Assembly (NCBI GenBank): GCA_947625025.1
Contig: CANQMQ010000003.1
Location: 1-64,000, forward strand
DNA length: 64,000 bases
Reading direction: 5' to 3'
DNA from: an uncultured Clostridia bacterium
GTDB taxonomy: Bacteria; Bacillota; Clostridia; Christensenellales; Borkfalkiaceae
The position numbers and the translations under genes were made by a program. Below, one piece after another: positions 37,240-46,382 of the stretch (position 1 is the stretch's first letter; every line of letters starts with the position of its first letter). A model generated the notes under the pieces. The model was not told the DNA's origin, did not search any database, and was given only the letters and a program-made list of their open reading frames with translations.

Positions 37240-40130
37240 AAATCCAAATTGGACTTCTCGACGAGCGCCGTCTTGATGAGCCCTTCGGCAAGAAGCTGTT
37301 CCTCGCTGCGGTAAGCGTATTCCGCAACGTAGTCAACGGGTTCTGCCCCCGATTTCACGGTGCCGAGGCGCTCTGCAAGCAGCTCGATGAGGCGGAGGGA
37401 CCGCTTGAGGGCGGCATGGCTCTTCACCTTCATCATGAGCGGGGTGCGCTCATACATCTTGGTATCGCCCGCGAACTTCTGGTGGTAGACCGATTCGGGG
37501 AACTCATTCGGGTCGAGTGCGAGGTAGAGGCACAACGTCTTTCCGCGGATGGAGATCTTCGCAACCGTATCGTTGTTGTATGCGAAGCGGTCATTCGACC
37601 AATTCACCTGCGACGCCATCTTCGAATAGGAGAGCAGTTCATTCTTGAGGGCGCTGTAGTATTCCTTCACCTCTTCTTCGCTTTCGATGATCTTGGCGAT
37701 GAAGCTGCGCTTGTAGCGGGTGAACATTTCGGGTTCGGCTACGGGCTCGGCGACGGGCTCGGCGGCGGCTACCGCAAGCTCTTCCACGACTTCGGCGGGA
37801 GCTTCCTCAACGGGAGCCTCTACGGGTGCTTCTTCGACGGGTTCCTCAACGGGTTCCTCAACGGGTTCTTCGACGACCTCTTCAACAGGCTCCTCGACGG
37901 GCTCTTCGACGACCTCTTCAACAGGCTCCTCGACGGGTTCTTCGACGGGTTCCTCTACGGGAGCGGGTTCTTCGGGCTCTTCCTCGAGGGGAGCAGGCTC
38001 TTCGGCGGGCTCCTCTACGGGCTCTTCGGCGGGAACTTCCTCCTCCTCTTCGAGGCGGGCAATGATGAGCCCTTTCTCTTCAAGGAGTTCTACGACGCGG
38101 CGGGCGATCTCTTCATAGTCGATGGGCGTCTCGCGGTCGCCAAGCGTATCGGCAACGCGGAGGGCAATCGCATCGTAATCGAGGACGGGCTGATCGGCGG
38201 AGAGATAATCGGCAACGCGACGGGCGATCACTTCATAATCGACCTCGGCTGCGGGCGCCTCCTCTTCGACGGGCTCCTGTGCCTTCAAATAGTCGGCAAC
38301 GCGGCGGGCGATCTCATCATAGACCTCATCGGGGTTACCCAAATCTTCGGGCTCCTCTTCCTCGTATCCTTCGTCCTCTGCCGCCCACTTCTCATCGAGG
38401 ATCTCCGCGATGCGGGCTGCGATCTTCTCGCAATCCAATTCGGGTGCGGGCTCTTCGGCCACTTCGGCGACCTCTTCAACCTCTTCGGCCTCTTCGGGCT
38501 CTTCCTTCCTCTGAAGGAGATCGGCTACGCGGAGCGCGATCTGTTCACCCTCATCGGTGAGGCTGGTACGCACGGCCGTCGAGACATTCTCGCTGTAACG
38601 GGTGAAGGAATCCTCCAAGATCTCGGAGACGCGGAGCGCAACCTTCTCGTAGTCGATCTCGAGCTCAATCGGGGAATCGTCCTCGTCCTCCACATAGGCT
38701 TCGTCCTCTTCCGCCCACTTGGCTTCGAGGAGCTCCACAACGCGGCTTGCAACTTTCTCGTAATCGAATTCGGGAGCGGGCTCTTCGGCAGCCGTCTCGA
38801 CGGTCTCCTCCACGACTTCGGCGGGCTCTTCGGCCTCTGCGGGTTCCTCTTCGGCCTCTGCGGGTTCCTCTTCGGGAACTTCCATCGCCTCGATCTCCGC
38901 ATCCCACTTCGCATCGAGGTAATCCCCGATCTTTTGGGCAAGCAGCTCGTAATCGACGGCGGGCACCGCCTCTTCCTCCGCCACTTCTTCGGCAACCTCT
39001 TCGGAAGCTTCTTCGGGTACTTCTTCTGTAACTTCCTCGGCGGGCTCCTCCGCTGCCTGTGCCTCTGCAAGGGCCGCGGCTTCGGCATTGGCCTCCGCAA
39101 GGCGGGCGGCTTCGAGCTCCTCCTGGATATCGCGGACGCGGAAGGCGATGCGCTCTGCGCTCTCGTCGTCTACGGCGACTTGTCCGAGTGCGCTTACGAC
39201 GCGTTCTGCGGCGAGGTCGTAATCGACGGGCGGAACGGCTTCCGCTACCTTGTCTGCAATCAAATTCTCGTCCACGAGGGGAACGAGCGCCGCGCAACGC
39301 TCGGCAATCGCATCGACGTCCGTCTGCGGCATTGCGGCGACAACTTTATCGGCAATGAGGTCATAGTCCGTCTCGGGAAGGAGTGCGGCGATCTTCTCTG
39401 CAAGCACGTCGTAATCGAATACGGGAGCGGCCTCTTCGGCAGCCGTTTCGACGGGCTCTTCGACAACTTCTTCGACGGGCTCCTCGGCGGGCTCTTCGGC
39501 GGGAACTTCCTCTTCGACGACCTCTTCCTCGGGCTCCTGCGCCTTGATGTATTCCGCAACGCGGCGGGCAAGTTCATCGTAATCGATGACGAACTCGGGC
39601 ACGGGCGCCTCTTCGGGCTCTTCCGCAGGTTGGGCGGTGAGCTTCTCCTCGAGGGTGAGCACGCTATCGTTGAGGCACTCGAGCAGTTCTTCACGGAGGG
39701 AAGAAATTTGCTCATCGAGCACTTGCTGGCGCTCCTGCTCCCTCTTATCGAGTTCGGCGAGCAGGTTCTCGAAACGGGTCTCCGTCTCGTTCGAACGCCG
39801 TTCAAGCTCGGAAAGGACGTTCTGGAAACGGGCCTCCGTCTCCCCTGCACGCTTATCGAGCTCTGCGAGCACAGCGGCCTTCAAGTCGCCTGCGGCCGCA
39901 TCGTCCGCATCGTGAATGGCACTGTTCTGCTGCGAGAGGAAGCGAACCTCCTGAAGCAACTCTGCGATGCTCTCGGTAAGTGCACGGAACTGCGACGTCT
40001 GATGCGTCTCACTGATCCGAAGTTCCTGGCCTACCGCCGTACGCAAGCCGTCTATTTCTTTCGAGAGGCCCTTGTACATGCCCTCGAGCAAGACTGCGTT
40101 GCGTTCTCCATAGTTATTGAATCCAGACAT
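37236..40130 (-). CDS. Large acidic repeat protein with coiled coil and C-terminal domain
   Basis: 964 residues, no signal peptide or membrane segment. Layout: short N-terminal segment and heptad-like coiled coil (about 20-165, LAELDKRAGETEARFQNVL style); a repeat region (about 180-690) with about 16 copies of a helical motif hDYDxIAxRVAxhLxxx; a nearly pure Glu/Pro/Val tract (about 693-800); and a compact basic-aromatic C-terminal domain (about 803-925: RYKRSFIAKIIE, YYSALKNELLSY, IRGKTLCLYLALDP). I recall C-terminal domains of this look in uncharacterised Clostridia proteins. It could be a cytoplasmic scaffold; no function is known. ATG at 40130 with GAGGTG; own promoter. Confidence 0.85.
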   Translation of the reverse strand: MSGFNNYGERNAVLLEGMYKGLSKEIDGLRTAVGQELRISETHQTSQFRALTESIAELLQEVRFLSQQNSAIHDADDAAAGDLKAAVLAELDKRAGETEARFQNVLSELERRSNETETRFENLLAELDKREQERQQVLDEQISSLREELLECLNDSVLTLEEKLTAQPAEEPEEAPVPEFVIDYDELARRVAEYIKAQEPEEEVVEEEVPAEEPAEEPVEEVVEEPVETAAEEAAPVFDYDVLAEKIAALLPETDYDLIADKVVAAMPQTDVDAIAERCAALVPLVDENLIADKVAEAVPPVDYDLAAERVVSALGQVAVDDESAERIAFRVRDIQEELEAARLAEANAEAAALAEAQAAEEPAEEVTEEVPEEASEEVAEEVAEEEAVPAVDYELLAQKIGDYLDAKWDAEIEAMEVPEEEPAEAEEEPAEAEEPAEVVEETVETAAEEPAPEFDYEKVASRVVELLEAKWAEEDEAYVEDEDDSPIELEIDYEKVALRVSEILEDSFTRYSENVSTAVRTSLTDEGEQIALRVADLLQRKEEPEEAEEVEEVAEVAEEPAPELDCEKIAARIAEILDEKWAAEDEGYEEEEPEDLGNPDEVYDEIARRVADYLKAQEPVEEEAPAAEVDYEVIARRVADYLSADQPVLDYDAIALRVADTLGDRETPIDYEEIARRVVELLEEKGLIIARLEEEEEVPAEEPVEEPAEEPAPLEEEPEEPAPVEEPVEEPVEEPVEEVVEEPVEEPVEEVVEEPVEEPVEEPVEEAPVEAPVEEAPAEVVEELAVAAAEPVAEPVAEPEMFTRYKRSFIAKIIESEEEVKEYYSALKNELLSYSKMASQVNWSNDRFAYNNDTVAKISIRGKTLCLYLALDPNEFPESVYHQKFAGDTKMYERTPLMMKVKSHAALKRSLRLIELLAERLGTVKSGAEPVDYVAEYAYRSEEQLLAEGLIKTALVEKSNLDF

Positions 40131-40171
40131 TTTCCACCTCACAGCATAAATGCTATTTTTACCTATATCCT

Positions 40172-40200
40172 ATTCTACACCAAATGCTTCCAAATGTAAA
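40172..40200 (-). promoter_or_regulatory. Promoter of the acidic repeat protein gene
   Basis: Minus-strand TTTACA (40195-40200), 17-nt spacer, TAGAAT (40172-40177); leader of about 35 nt. Confidence 0.55.
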
Positions 40201-40310
40201 TACTTTTGATGAAAAAAATTACCCCATGTATTAAAATTTTTCGTCCGCCCCGCCGCCGTACCCCAAAAAATGCCGAATTCGGGCAGGATACAACCATGTC
40301 CGCGCCCCTT

Positions 40311-41135
40311 TCAGGAGAGGGCTGGGGTATGTCTGCGCCGCACATCCTCTTGAAGAGCGCCCGCTCTCTGCATGCAGCGCCTCGTATACACCATGCCCGT
40401 CACATAGCATATGCTCATCCAATACAGGAATAAATTGAATACGACCACCAAGGAGAGGGCGCCGTACAGCCGTTCACGGTCTGAAAATCTCAAATACACC
40501 GAAAACGCAGCCGCGGCGAACAGCCAAAGGAGGGCGGTGAGGAGGCTCCCCCCCGCCATGCGGGAAGCGCGGGCACGGTATGGGCAGACGTAGATGTTGA
40601 GCAACCATGCCGCGAAGAACCCGAGGAGAAAGAGGGCGCTATATATAATTGGAAAGCGCAAAAGCGGGGTGAGATTTCGGACGACGACGGCTACGGTGAC
40701 GAGGGCGGCGCCCGCCCCCGCAAGATAGAGGAGGACGGCGAACGTCATGATGAGGGCGCCGAGGCGTACCTTCCATCCATGTCTGTGGGGGGCATCGTAA
40801 ACGAGCTCCCCGCTTCGGCGCAGGTGGTAGAAGAAGGCGGAGCTCGACCAGAGCGTCGTAACGAGGAACAGGATGCCCGCGCCCTCCCCCGCGCCCTCGG
40901 CATTGCTCTGCATGGAGAGCAGAAACTCCTTCGCCCAGCCGAAGATGGAGAGGCGGGCGATCTCCTCCGCCGCCGTAATTCTGCCGAAGAGCAGGGTGAG
41001 CCAAAAGAGGAAGGGCATCACGGAGCCGAAGAGGAAGAAGGCAAGGGCGCCCGCAACCGTCGTATATTTGTGGGCGGCGAGGTCTGCATACACCCTGCGC
41101 ACCCGCCCGTACGCCGATTTGAGTTTTTCCCGCAT
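40311..41135 (-). CDS. YihY/BrkB family inner membrane protein
   Basis: 274 residues with about six membrane segments and the family signatures (YTTVAGALAFFLFGSVMPFLF opening helix split at Gly, TTLWSSSAFFYHLRRS, and the late LSLVVVFNLFLYWMSICYVTG helix). Once annotated as RNase BN, which is now considered wrong; probable transporter or envelope protein of unknown substrate. The leader is about 100 nt and includes a terminator-like hairpin. Confidence 0.85.
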   Translation of the reverse strand: MREKLKSAYGRVRRVYADLAAHKYTTVAGALAFFLFGSVMPFLFWLTLLFGRITAAEEIARLSIFGWAKEFLLSMQSNAEGAGEGAGILFLVTTLWSSSAFFYHLRRSGELVYDAPHRHGWKVRLGALIMTFAVLLYLAGAGAALVTVAVVVRNLTPLLRFPIIYSALFLLGFFAAWLLNIYVCPYRARASRMAGGSLLTALLWLFAAAAFSVYLRFSDRERLYGALSLVVVFNLFLYWMSICYVTGMVYTRRCMQRAGALQEDVRRRHTPALS

Positions 41136-41170
41136 GCAGGCAGTATGCCACGCTTCCGAAAAAACATGAA

Positions 41171-41200
41171 AGCCCGCCGCACGTCACCGCACGGCGGGCT
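41171..41200 (-). terminator. Attenuator-like hairpin in the yihY leader
   Basis: Minus-strand 9-bp perfect stem AGCCCGCCG/CGGCGGGCT with 12-nt loop, followed by TTCATGTTTTTT. It lies between the yihY promoter and ATG, so transcripts ending here would be RNAs of about 75 nt. Confidence 0.55.
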
Positions 41201-41241
41201 CCTCCCCCCAAATTCGGAAATCCCGTCCCTTTTGTGCCGTC

Positions 41242-41270
41242 ATTATAACACACTCTTTTGCCTTTTGCAA
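41242..41270 (-). promoter_or_regulatory. Promoter upstream of yihY
   Basis: Minus-strand TTGCAA (41265-41270), 17-nt spacer with extended TG, TATAAT (41242-41247). Confidence 0.75.
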
Positions 41271-41290
41271 GGGGTTTGCGAAAAAATCCT

Positions 41291-41389
41291 TCAAAAATTT
41301 TTTACAATGTAATTTTCCCCTCTCCCACGGGCATGGGGGCCATTTGAATTACGGCCCATAACCATGCCACGCTTTTCAAATGCAGACAT
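41291..41389 (-). CDS. Possible 32-residue basic small protein
   Basis: An ATG (41389) to TGA frame encodes MSAFEKRGMVMGRNSNGPHA then a basic tail RGRGENYIVKNF. AGGAA lies about 9 nt upstream and a TATAAT-like box further up, without a clear -35. The same DNA has several overlapping inverted repeats (GAATTACG/CGTAATTC, CATTTGAA/TTCAAATG, GGCATGG/CCATGCC), so it may instead be a structured RNA. Unrecognised; low confidence. Confidence 0.3.
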   Translation of the reverse strand: MSAFEKRGMVMGRNSNGPHARGRGENYIVKNF

Positions 41390-41417
41390 GGTCGTAATTC
41401 CTATAAATTATAATAGT

Positions 41418-41456
41418 AACACAAAAGAGGCGCGGCGGTTGCCGTGCCCCTTTTTT
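41418..41456 (-). terminator. Terminator of tuf
   Basis: Minus-strand stem GGGGCACGGC/GCCGCGCCTC with flanking A/T pairs and loop AACC (41423-41454), followed by TTTTGTGTT. Begins just past the tuf stop. Confidence 0.75.
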
Positions 41457-41463
41457 GAAGATG

Positions 41464-42684
41464 TTACTTGAGGATCTTGGAAACGGCGCCGGAGCCGACC
41501 GTTCTGCCGCCCTCGCGGATAGCGAAGCGGAGACCTTCCTCGATGGCGACGGGCTTGATGAGCTCGACCTTCAAGGTGACGTGGTCGCCGGGCATAACCA
41601 TTTCAACGCCTTCGGGAAGCTCGATGGAACCCGTAACGTCCGTCGTTCTGATGAAGAACTGGGGGCGATAGTGGTTGAAGAATGCGGTGTGGCGGCCGCC
41701 CTCTTCCTTGGTGAGAACGTAGACCTGCGCCTCGAATCTCATCGCGGTGGGAACGGTGCCGGGCTTTGCAATGACCTGGCCCTTCTCGATATCCGTCCTG
41801 TTGATGCCGCGGAGGAGCGCACCTACGTTGTCGCCCGCCATCGCTTCATCGAGGGACTTGTGGAACATTTCGAGACCGGTAATGACGGTCGTGCGGGGCT
41901 TATCGATGAGGCCGACAATTTCCGCAGGGTCGCCGACATGGGCAACGCCTCTCTCAACTCTACCCGTAGCAACGGTGCCGCGGCCGGAGATGGTGAATAC
42001 GTCCTCGACGGGAAGCAGGAAGGGCTTCTGGTCGTCACGTGCGGGCGTAGGGATGTAGTTGTCAACGGCATCCATGAGCTCGAGAATGCACTTGCACTCG
42101 GGAGCGTTGAGGATCTCTTCGTTGGAAGCGCCGCTCGTCGCCTTCTCGAGGGCCTTCAAAGCGGAACCCTTGATGATCGGGATGTCGTCGCCGGGGAAAT
42201 CGTAGCTCGAAAGGAGCTCTCTGACTTCCATTTCAACGAGCTCGAGAAGTTCGGGATCGTCGAGCTGATCGGTCTTGTTCAGGAATACGATGATATAGGG
42301 AACGCCGACCTGACGGGCGAGCAGGATGTGCTCACGGGTCTGAGGCATGGGGCCGTCCGTCGCCGCAACGACGAGGATGGCGCCGTCCATCTGCGCGGCA
42401 CCCGTGATCATGTTCTTGACGTAGTCGGCATGTCCCGGGCAGTCAACGTGCGCATAGTGACGCTTGTCCGTCTCATATTCGACGTGTGCGGTGTTGATCG
42501 TGATACCGCGAGCCTTCTCTTCGGGCGCCTTATCGATTTCATCGTAGCGCATCTTCTTCGCCTGACCCTTGCAAGCCATAACCATGGTGATAGCTGCAGT
42601 CAAAGTGGTCTTGCCGTGATCAACGTGGCCAATGGTGCCTATGTTGACGTGGGGCTTGCTTCTGTCAAATTTTGCCTTTGCCAT
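41464..42684 (-). CDS. tuf: Elongation factor Tu
   Basis: 406 residues; delivers aminoacyl-tRNA to the ribosome. G1 [17 protein letters not shown] effector region, DCPGHADYV, and NKTDQLDD (NKxD) are intact; domains 2 and 3 follow. Start at 42684 gives [26 protein letters not shown] upstream. Separate promoter from fusA, in a 206-bp gap. Confidence 0.97.
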   Translation of the reverse strand: MAKAKFDRSKPHVNIGTIGHVDHGKTTLTAAITMVMACKGQAKKMRYDEIDKAPEEKARGITINTAHVEYETDKRHYAHVDCPGHADYVKNMITGAAQMDGAILVVAATDGPMPQTREHILLARQVGVPYIIVFLNKTDQLDDPELLELVEMEVRELLSSYDFPGDDIPIIKGSALKALEKATSGASNEEILNAPECKCILELMDAVDNYIPTPARDDQKPFLLPVEDVFTISGRGTVATGRVERGVAHVGDPAEIVGLIDKPRTTVITGLEMFHKSLDEAMAGDNVGALLRGINRTDIEKGQVIAKPGTVPTAMRFEAQVYVLTKEEGGRHTAFFNHYRPQFFIRTTDVTGSIELPEGVEMVMPGDHVTLKVELIKPVAIEEGLRFAIREGGRTVGSGAVSKILK

Positions 42685-42794
42685 TTGAGTTCCTCCAAAT
42701 TTTTTATTGTTTGATAACTTTTTCCGCCCGAACGGGGCGGAAGCGCAGCTATCTATCAATCGCTGATATCAAGCTTACACGCTTGTCGCCTATT

Positions 42795-42823
42795 ATTATA
42801 AACCATGCGCAAAATTTTTGCAA
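42795..42823 (-). promoter_or_regulatory. Promoter of tuf
   Basis: Minus-strand TTGCAA (42818-42823), 17-nt spacer, TATAAT (42795-42800). The leader of about 105 nt contains an 8-bp hairpin (42722-42742) that is not followed by T residues. Confidence 0.78.
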
Positions 42824-42890
42824 TTACTTTACCGAAAATTTTTGCAAAATTTTCCGCTTTTCCCTCTGAATTGGGAAAATATTTTGAAAA

Positions 42891-44975
42891 TCAGTTGTTC
42901 GACGTCTTTCTCGAGGTGATAATTTTCTCGGAAATGGAGCGGGGCACTTCGGAATAGTGGTCGAACTGCATGGTGAACTGCCCTCTGCCCTGCGTCCTCG
43001 AACGGAGTTCGGTCGCGTAACCGAACATCTCGGAGAGCGGGATCTCGGCATCGATCACCTTTGCGCCGTTGCGGTCGTCCGTATTCGTGATGCTGCCGCG
43101 GCGGGAGGAGACGTTGCCCATGAGGTCGCCGAAGTAATCCTCGGGGGTGATGATCTGCACCTTCATGATGGGCTCGAGGAGGACGGGCTTGGCTTTCTCC
43201 ATGCCGTTCTTGAATGCCATGGAACCGGCGATCTTGAACGCCATTTCGGAGGAGTCAACCTCGTGATAGCTTCCGTCGTAGACCTGCGCCTTGAAATCCA
43301 CCATCTCATAGCCTGCGAGGAACCCGTTCTTGGCGGCCTCCTGGATGCCCTTATCGATGGCGGGAATGAATTCCTTGGGAATGGAACCGCCCACGGTGAG
43401 GTCCTCAAAGGCATACCCTGCGCCCGGGTCCTGCGGGATAAGGTGCAGCTTGCAGTGGCCGTATTGGCCCTTACCGCCCGACTGCCTCTTATACATCCCC
43501 TCTGCATCCACTGCCATACGGAAGGTCTCGCGGTAGGCGACCTGCGGTGCACCGACGTTGGCTTCCACATGGAACTCGCGGAGAAGCCTGTCCACAATGA
43601 TGTCGAGGTGCAATTCGCCCATGCCGGCGATGATGGTCTGCCCCGTCTCCTTATCGGTATACGTCTTGAAGGTGGGGTCCTCCTCGGCGAGCTTGATGAG
43701 GGCGAGCGTCATTTTTTCCTGGCCTGCCTTCGTCTTGGGCTCGAGGGAGAGCTGAATGACGGGATCGGGGAATTCCATCTTCTCGAGGATGATGGGATGC
43801 TTCTCATCGCAGAGGGTATCCCCCGTCGTCGTATTGCGGAGGCCTACGATGGCACAAATATCGCCCGAATAAATGACGTCGATATCCTTCCTCTCGTTGG
43901 CATGCATCTGGACGAGCCGCCCTACGCGCTCCTTCTTATCCTTGGTGGAGTTGTAGACATACGAACCCGCTTCGAGCACACCCGAGTAGCAACGGAAGTA
44001 GGCAAGCGAACCCACGTAGGGGTCGGTCGCGATCTTGAAGGCAAGCCCTGCGAAGGGCTCATCATCCGAAGTCTTTCTCACTTCCTCTTCGCCCGTATCG
44101 GGGTTGGTGCCTCTGACGTGGTCTACGTCTACGGGGCTGGGCAGGAAGTGAATGACGGCGTCGAGCAAAAACTGCACGCCCTTATTCTTATAGGAAGAGC
44201 CGCAGAGCATGGGAACTGCCTCCATTTTGAGGCAACGCTGGCGCATGCCTGCGATGATGTCCTCTTCGGAGAGTTCTCCCGTGTCGAAGTACTTCTCCAT
44301 GAGTTCATCGGAAGCGGATGCCGCCTCCTCCACGAGCTTGTTGCGGTACTCCTTCGCAAGGTCCATCATGTCTGCGGGAATGGGCTCCTTGCGGAAATCC
44401 TTGCCGAGGTCGTCATAGTAAACTTCGGCTTCCATGCGGATGAGGTCGATGATGCCGCGGAATCCCCCCTCCTTGCCGATGGGGAGCTCTACGGGTACGG
44501 GATTGGCGCCGAGGCGCTGCCGTATCATCTTTTCCACACGGTAGAAGTCTGCGCCGTTGATGTCCATCTTGTTGACATACGCGATACGGGGCACGCGGTA
44601 GGTATCCGCCTGGCGCCACACCGTTTCGGATTGCGGCTCGACGCCGCCCTTCGCACAGAAGGTCGCCACGGCGCCATCCAATACGCGCAGGGACCGCTCG
44701 ACTTCAACGGTGAAGTCTACGTGGCCCGGGGTATCGATGATGTTGAAGCGGTGGCCCTTCCAGAAACATGTGGTGGCGGCGGACGTAATTGTGATGCCGC
44801 GCTCCTGCTCCTGCACCATCCAGTCCATCGTAGCCGCGCCCTCGTGCACTTCGCCGAGCTTGTGCGTCTTGCCCGTGTAGAACAGGATGCGCTCGGTCGT
44901 CGTCGTCTTGCCGGCGTCGATGTGCGCCATGATGCCGAAGTTTCTCGTATGATTTAAGTCGTATTCTCTTGCCAT
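42891..44975 (-). CDS. fusA: Elongation factor G
   Basis: 694 residues; GTPase driving translocation. [38 protein letters not shown] and NKMDINGA motifs are intact, and domains II-V follow at normal length. 18 bp after rpsG in the str operon. Confidence 0.97.
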   Translation of the reverse strand: MAREYDLNHTRNFGIMAHIDAGKTTTTERILFYTGKTHKLGEVHEGAATMDWMVQEQERGITITSAATTCFWKGHRFNIIDTPGHVDFTVEVERSLRVLDGAVATFCAKGGVEPQSETVWRQADTYRVPRIAYVNKMDINGADFYRVEKMIRQRLGANPVPVELPIGKEGGFRGIIDLIRMEAEVYYDDLGKDFRKEPIPADMMDLAKEYRNKLVEEAASASDELMEKYFDTGELSEEDIIAGMRQRCLKMEAVPMLCGSSYKNKGVQFLLDAVIHFLPSPVDVDHVRGTNPDTGEEEVRKTSDDEPFAGLAFKIATDPYVGSLAYFRCYSGVLEAGSYVYNSTKDKKERVGRLVQMHANERKDIDVIYSGDICAIVGLRNTTTGDTLCDEKHPIILEKMEFPDPVIQLSLEPKTKAGQEKMTLALIKLAEEDPTFKTYTDKETGQTIIAGMGELHLDIIVDRLLREFHVEANVGAPQVAYRETFRMAVDAEGMYKRQSGGKGQYGHCKLHLIPQDPGAGYAFEDLTVGGSIPKEFIPAIDKGIQEAAKNGFLAGYEMVDFKAQVYDGSYHEVDSSEMAFKIAGSMAFKNGMEKAKPVLLEPIMKVQIITPEDYFGDLMGNVSSRRGSITNTDDRNGAKVIDAEIPLSEMFGYATELRSRTQGRGQFTMQFDHYSEVPRSISEKIITSRKTSNN

Positions 44976-44993
44976 GTCTTATTTGCCTCTGAC

Positions 44994-45464
44994 TCAGAAG
45001 CGGAAATGCGCAAACGCCTTGTTCGCTTCCGCCATTCTATGCGTATCGTCCTTTTTCTTTACGGAAGCGCCCGTGTTGTTGTAGGCGTCCATGAGTTCAC
45101 CCGCGAGCTTCTTATACGTCTCGCGCTCGCTCCGCTTTCTCGTGTTCTGCACGAGCCAACGGATGGCAAGCGTCTGGCGGCGCTCGGGACGGATCTCGAT
45201 CGGCACCTGATAGTTGGCACCGCCGACTCTCCTTGCTTTGACTTCGACCACGGGGGTGATATTCGCAAGCGCTTGCTTGAAAATTTCCATCGGGTCCATA
45301 TTCATCTTTTCGCCCATCAGCTTGAATGCGTCGTACACGATGCCTTGCGCTACGCTCTTTTCGCCGTCAAGCATGATTTGGTTGATGAGCTTGGTTACGA
45401 CCTTGCTGCCATACAGCGGGTCGGGAAGTACGTCTCTTTTGGGGACTCTTCCTCTTCTGGGCAT
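44994..45464 (-). CDS. rpsG: 30S ribosomal protein S7
   Basis: 156 residues, uS7 ([20 protein letters not shown]...). Primary 16S rRNA-binding protein. GGAGGATATCAGT ribosome site. A 189-nt structured gap separates it from rpsL. Confidence 0.97.
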   Translation of the reverse strand: MPRRGRVPKRDVLPDPLYGSKVVTKLINQIMLDGEKSVAQGIVYDAFKLMGEKMNMDPMEIFKQALANITPVVEVKARRVGGANYQVPIEIRPERRQTLAIRWLVQNTRKRSERETYKKLAGELMDAYNNTGASVKKKDDTHRMAEANKAFAHFRF

Positions 45465-45653
45465 ACTGATATCCTCCTTTCGATCATCGTTTACGGGGCT
45501 CTCACCCGCGGGCTTTTGCCCTTCTTTTAAGCTATCGCTTGCCGCAGTGCGGTAGCGAATCTTCTCCCCCTCTCCGGGGAATACTGCCTACCTTCATCGG
45601 GCTCTTTGAATGTTCCGAAAATAAGTAGGGATGGTGGGTTGTTCCGCGTCCGG
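45465..45653 (-). other. Structured rpsL-rpsG intercistronic region
   Basis: 189 nt without a gene. On the mRNA strand it can form a bulged hairpin around TCGCT...AGCGA (45535-45558) and stems GGGC-AAAA-GCCC and CGGG...CCCG (45494-45521) just before the S7 ribosome site. In E. coli this interval binds S7 for autogenous control; here that role is an inference. Confidence 0.4.
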
Positions 45654-46025
45654 TTACTTAGGGCGCTTTGCGCCGTACTTGCTGCGGCTCTGCTTGCGCT
45701 TCGCTACGCCTGCCGTATCGAGTGCGCCGCGGATGATGTGATAGCGGACGCCGGGCAGGTCCTTGACTCTGCCGCCGCGGATGAGCACGGAGCTGTGCTC
45801 TTGCAGGTTGTGGCCTTCGCCGGGAATGTACACGGTACCTTCCTGCTTGTTCGTCAGCCGGACTCTTGCGATCTTGCGGAGCGCGGAGTTGGGCTTCTTG
45901 GGCGAAGTCGTCGTCACCGAAAGGCATACGCCGCGCTTTTGCGGGCATCTATCGAGAATGGGGCTCTTGGATTTGAAAGCTTCCCGCTCTCTGCCTTTCT
46001 TGATCAGCTGGTTGATTGTAGGCAT
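45654..46025 (-). CDS. rpsL: 30S ribosomal protein S12
   Basis: 123 residues, uS12, decoding-centre protein. Contains the conserved streptomycin-region segments [13 protein letters not shown] and the later [21 protein letters not shown] ribosome site. First gene of rpsL-rpsG-fusA; rpoC is not upstream as it is in many Bacillota. Confidence 0.97.
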   Translation of the reverse strand: MPTINQLIKKGREREAFKSKSPILDRCPQKRGVCLSVTTTSPKKPNSALRKIARVRLTNKQEGTVYIPGEGHNLQEHSSVLIRGGRVKDLPGVRYHIIRGALDTAGVAKRKQSRSKYGAKRPK

Positions 46026-46138
46026 CTTTTCCTCCTTTTCTTATTTTCGGAATATTCTCGGAATCTCACGATTCGAAGAAGCAATGCTATTTGCCCTTGG
46101 CGGCAAGAAAAAGCCGCCTCTTACAAGGCAACGATAGA

Positions 46139-46167
46139 ATTTTACCAAACGCAACCGAGTTTGTCAA
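46139..46167 (-). promoter_or_regulatory. Promoter of rpsL-rpsG-fusA
   Basis: Minus-strand TTGACA (46162-46167), 17-nt spacer, TAAAAT (46139-46144); leader of about 107 nt. Confidence 0.75.
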
Positions 46168-46234
46168 ACGTTTGAGGCGCATTTTTCCATTTTTTTTCGG
46201 GGAAACGCCCTTGTTTTGCCCGTTTTCGGCTTCC

Positions 46235-46278
46235 CGCCCGCGCGCCCCGCCGCACGGGATGGGCGGGGCGCGCGGGCG
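46235..46278. repeat. 17-bp perfect all-GC inverted repeat
   Basis: Arms 46235-46251 and 46262-46278 pair perfectly with a 10-nt loop. No T-tract follows on either side, so it is not a standard terminator. It sits between two divergent strong promoters. Confidence 0.85.
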
Positions 46279-46317
46279 TTCATCGTGCACTTTCTGAAAA
46301 GAATTTCACGGAAAGTA

Positions 46318-46346
46318 TTGACAAATTCTCCAAAAAGCGATATCAT
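46318..46346 (+). promoter_or_regulatory. Promoter of pgk-tpiA
   Basis: TTGACA (46318-46323), 17-nt spacer, TATCAT (46341-46346); leader of about 30 nt with AAGGAG. Confidence 0.78.
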
Positions 46347-46382
46347 AATTCCGAAAAAAATAAAAAGACAAGGAGTTTTTTT

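Larger units (their letters stand above)
41136..41463. other. Intergenic region between tuf and yihY
   Basis: 328 bp holding, right to left, the tuf terminator, a possible 32-codon gene rich in inverted repeats, the yihY promoter, and a terminator-like hairpin in the yihY leader. Each is listed separately. Confidence 0.6.
46026..46382. other. Divergent regulatory region between rpsL and pgk
   Basis: 357 bp with the rpsL promoter and an rpsL leader hairpin (GGCGGC/GCCGCC, 46099-46118) on one side, the pgk promoter on the other, and a 17-bp perfect GC inverted repeat between them. No gene seen. Confidence 0.65.

Noticed and set aside
37416-40199. 927-codon plus-strand open frame opposite the acidic repeat protein
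   Set aside because: It is the mirror of Glu/Pro/Val-rich codons on the minus strand, has low-complexity Leu/Gly/Phe content, and no ribosome site; the minus-strand gene has promoter, ribosome site and recognisable architecture.
42957-44957. 666-codon plus-strand frame opposite fusA
   Set aside because: Antisense shadow of elongation factor G; His/Val/Gly-biased and lacks any domain.
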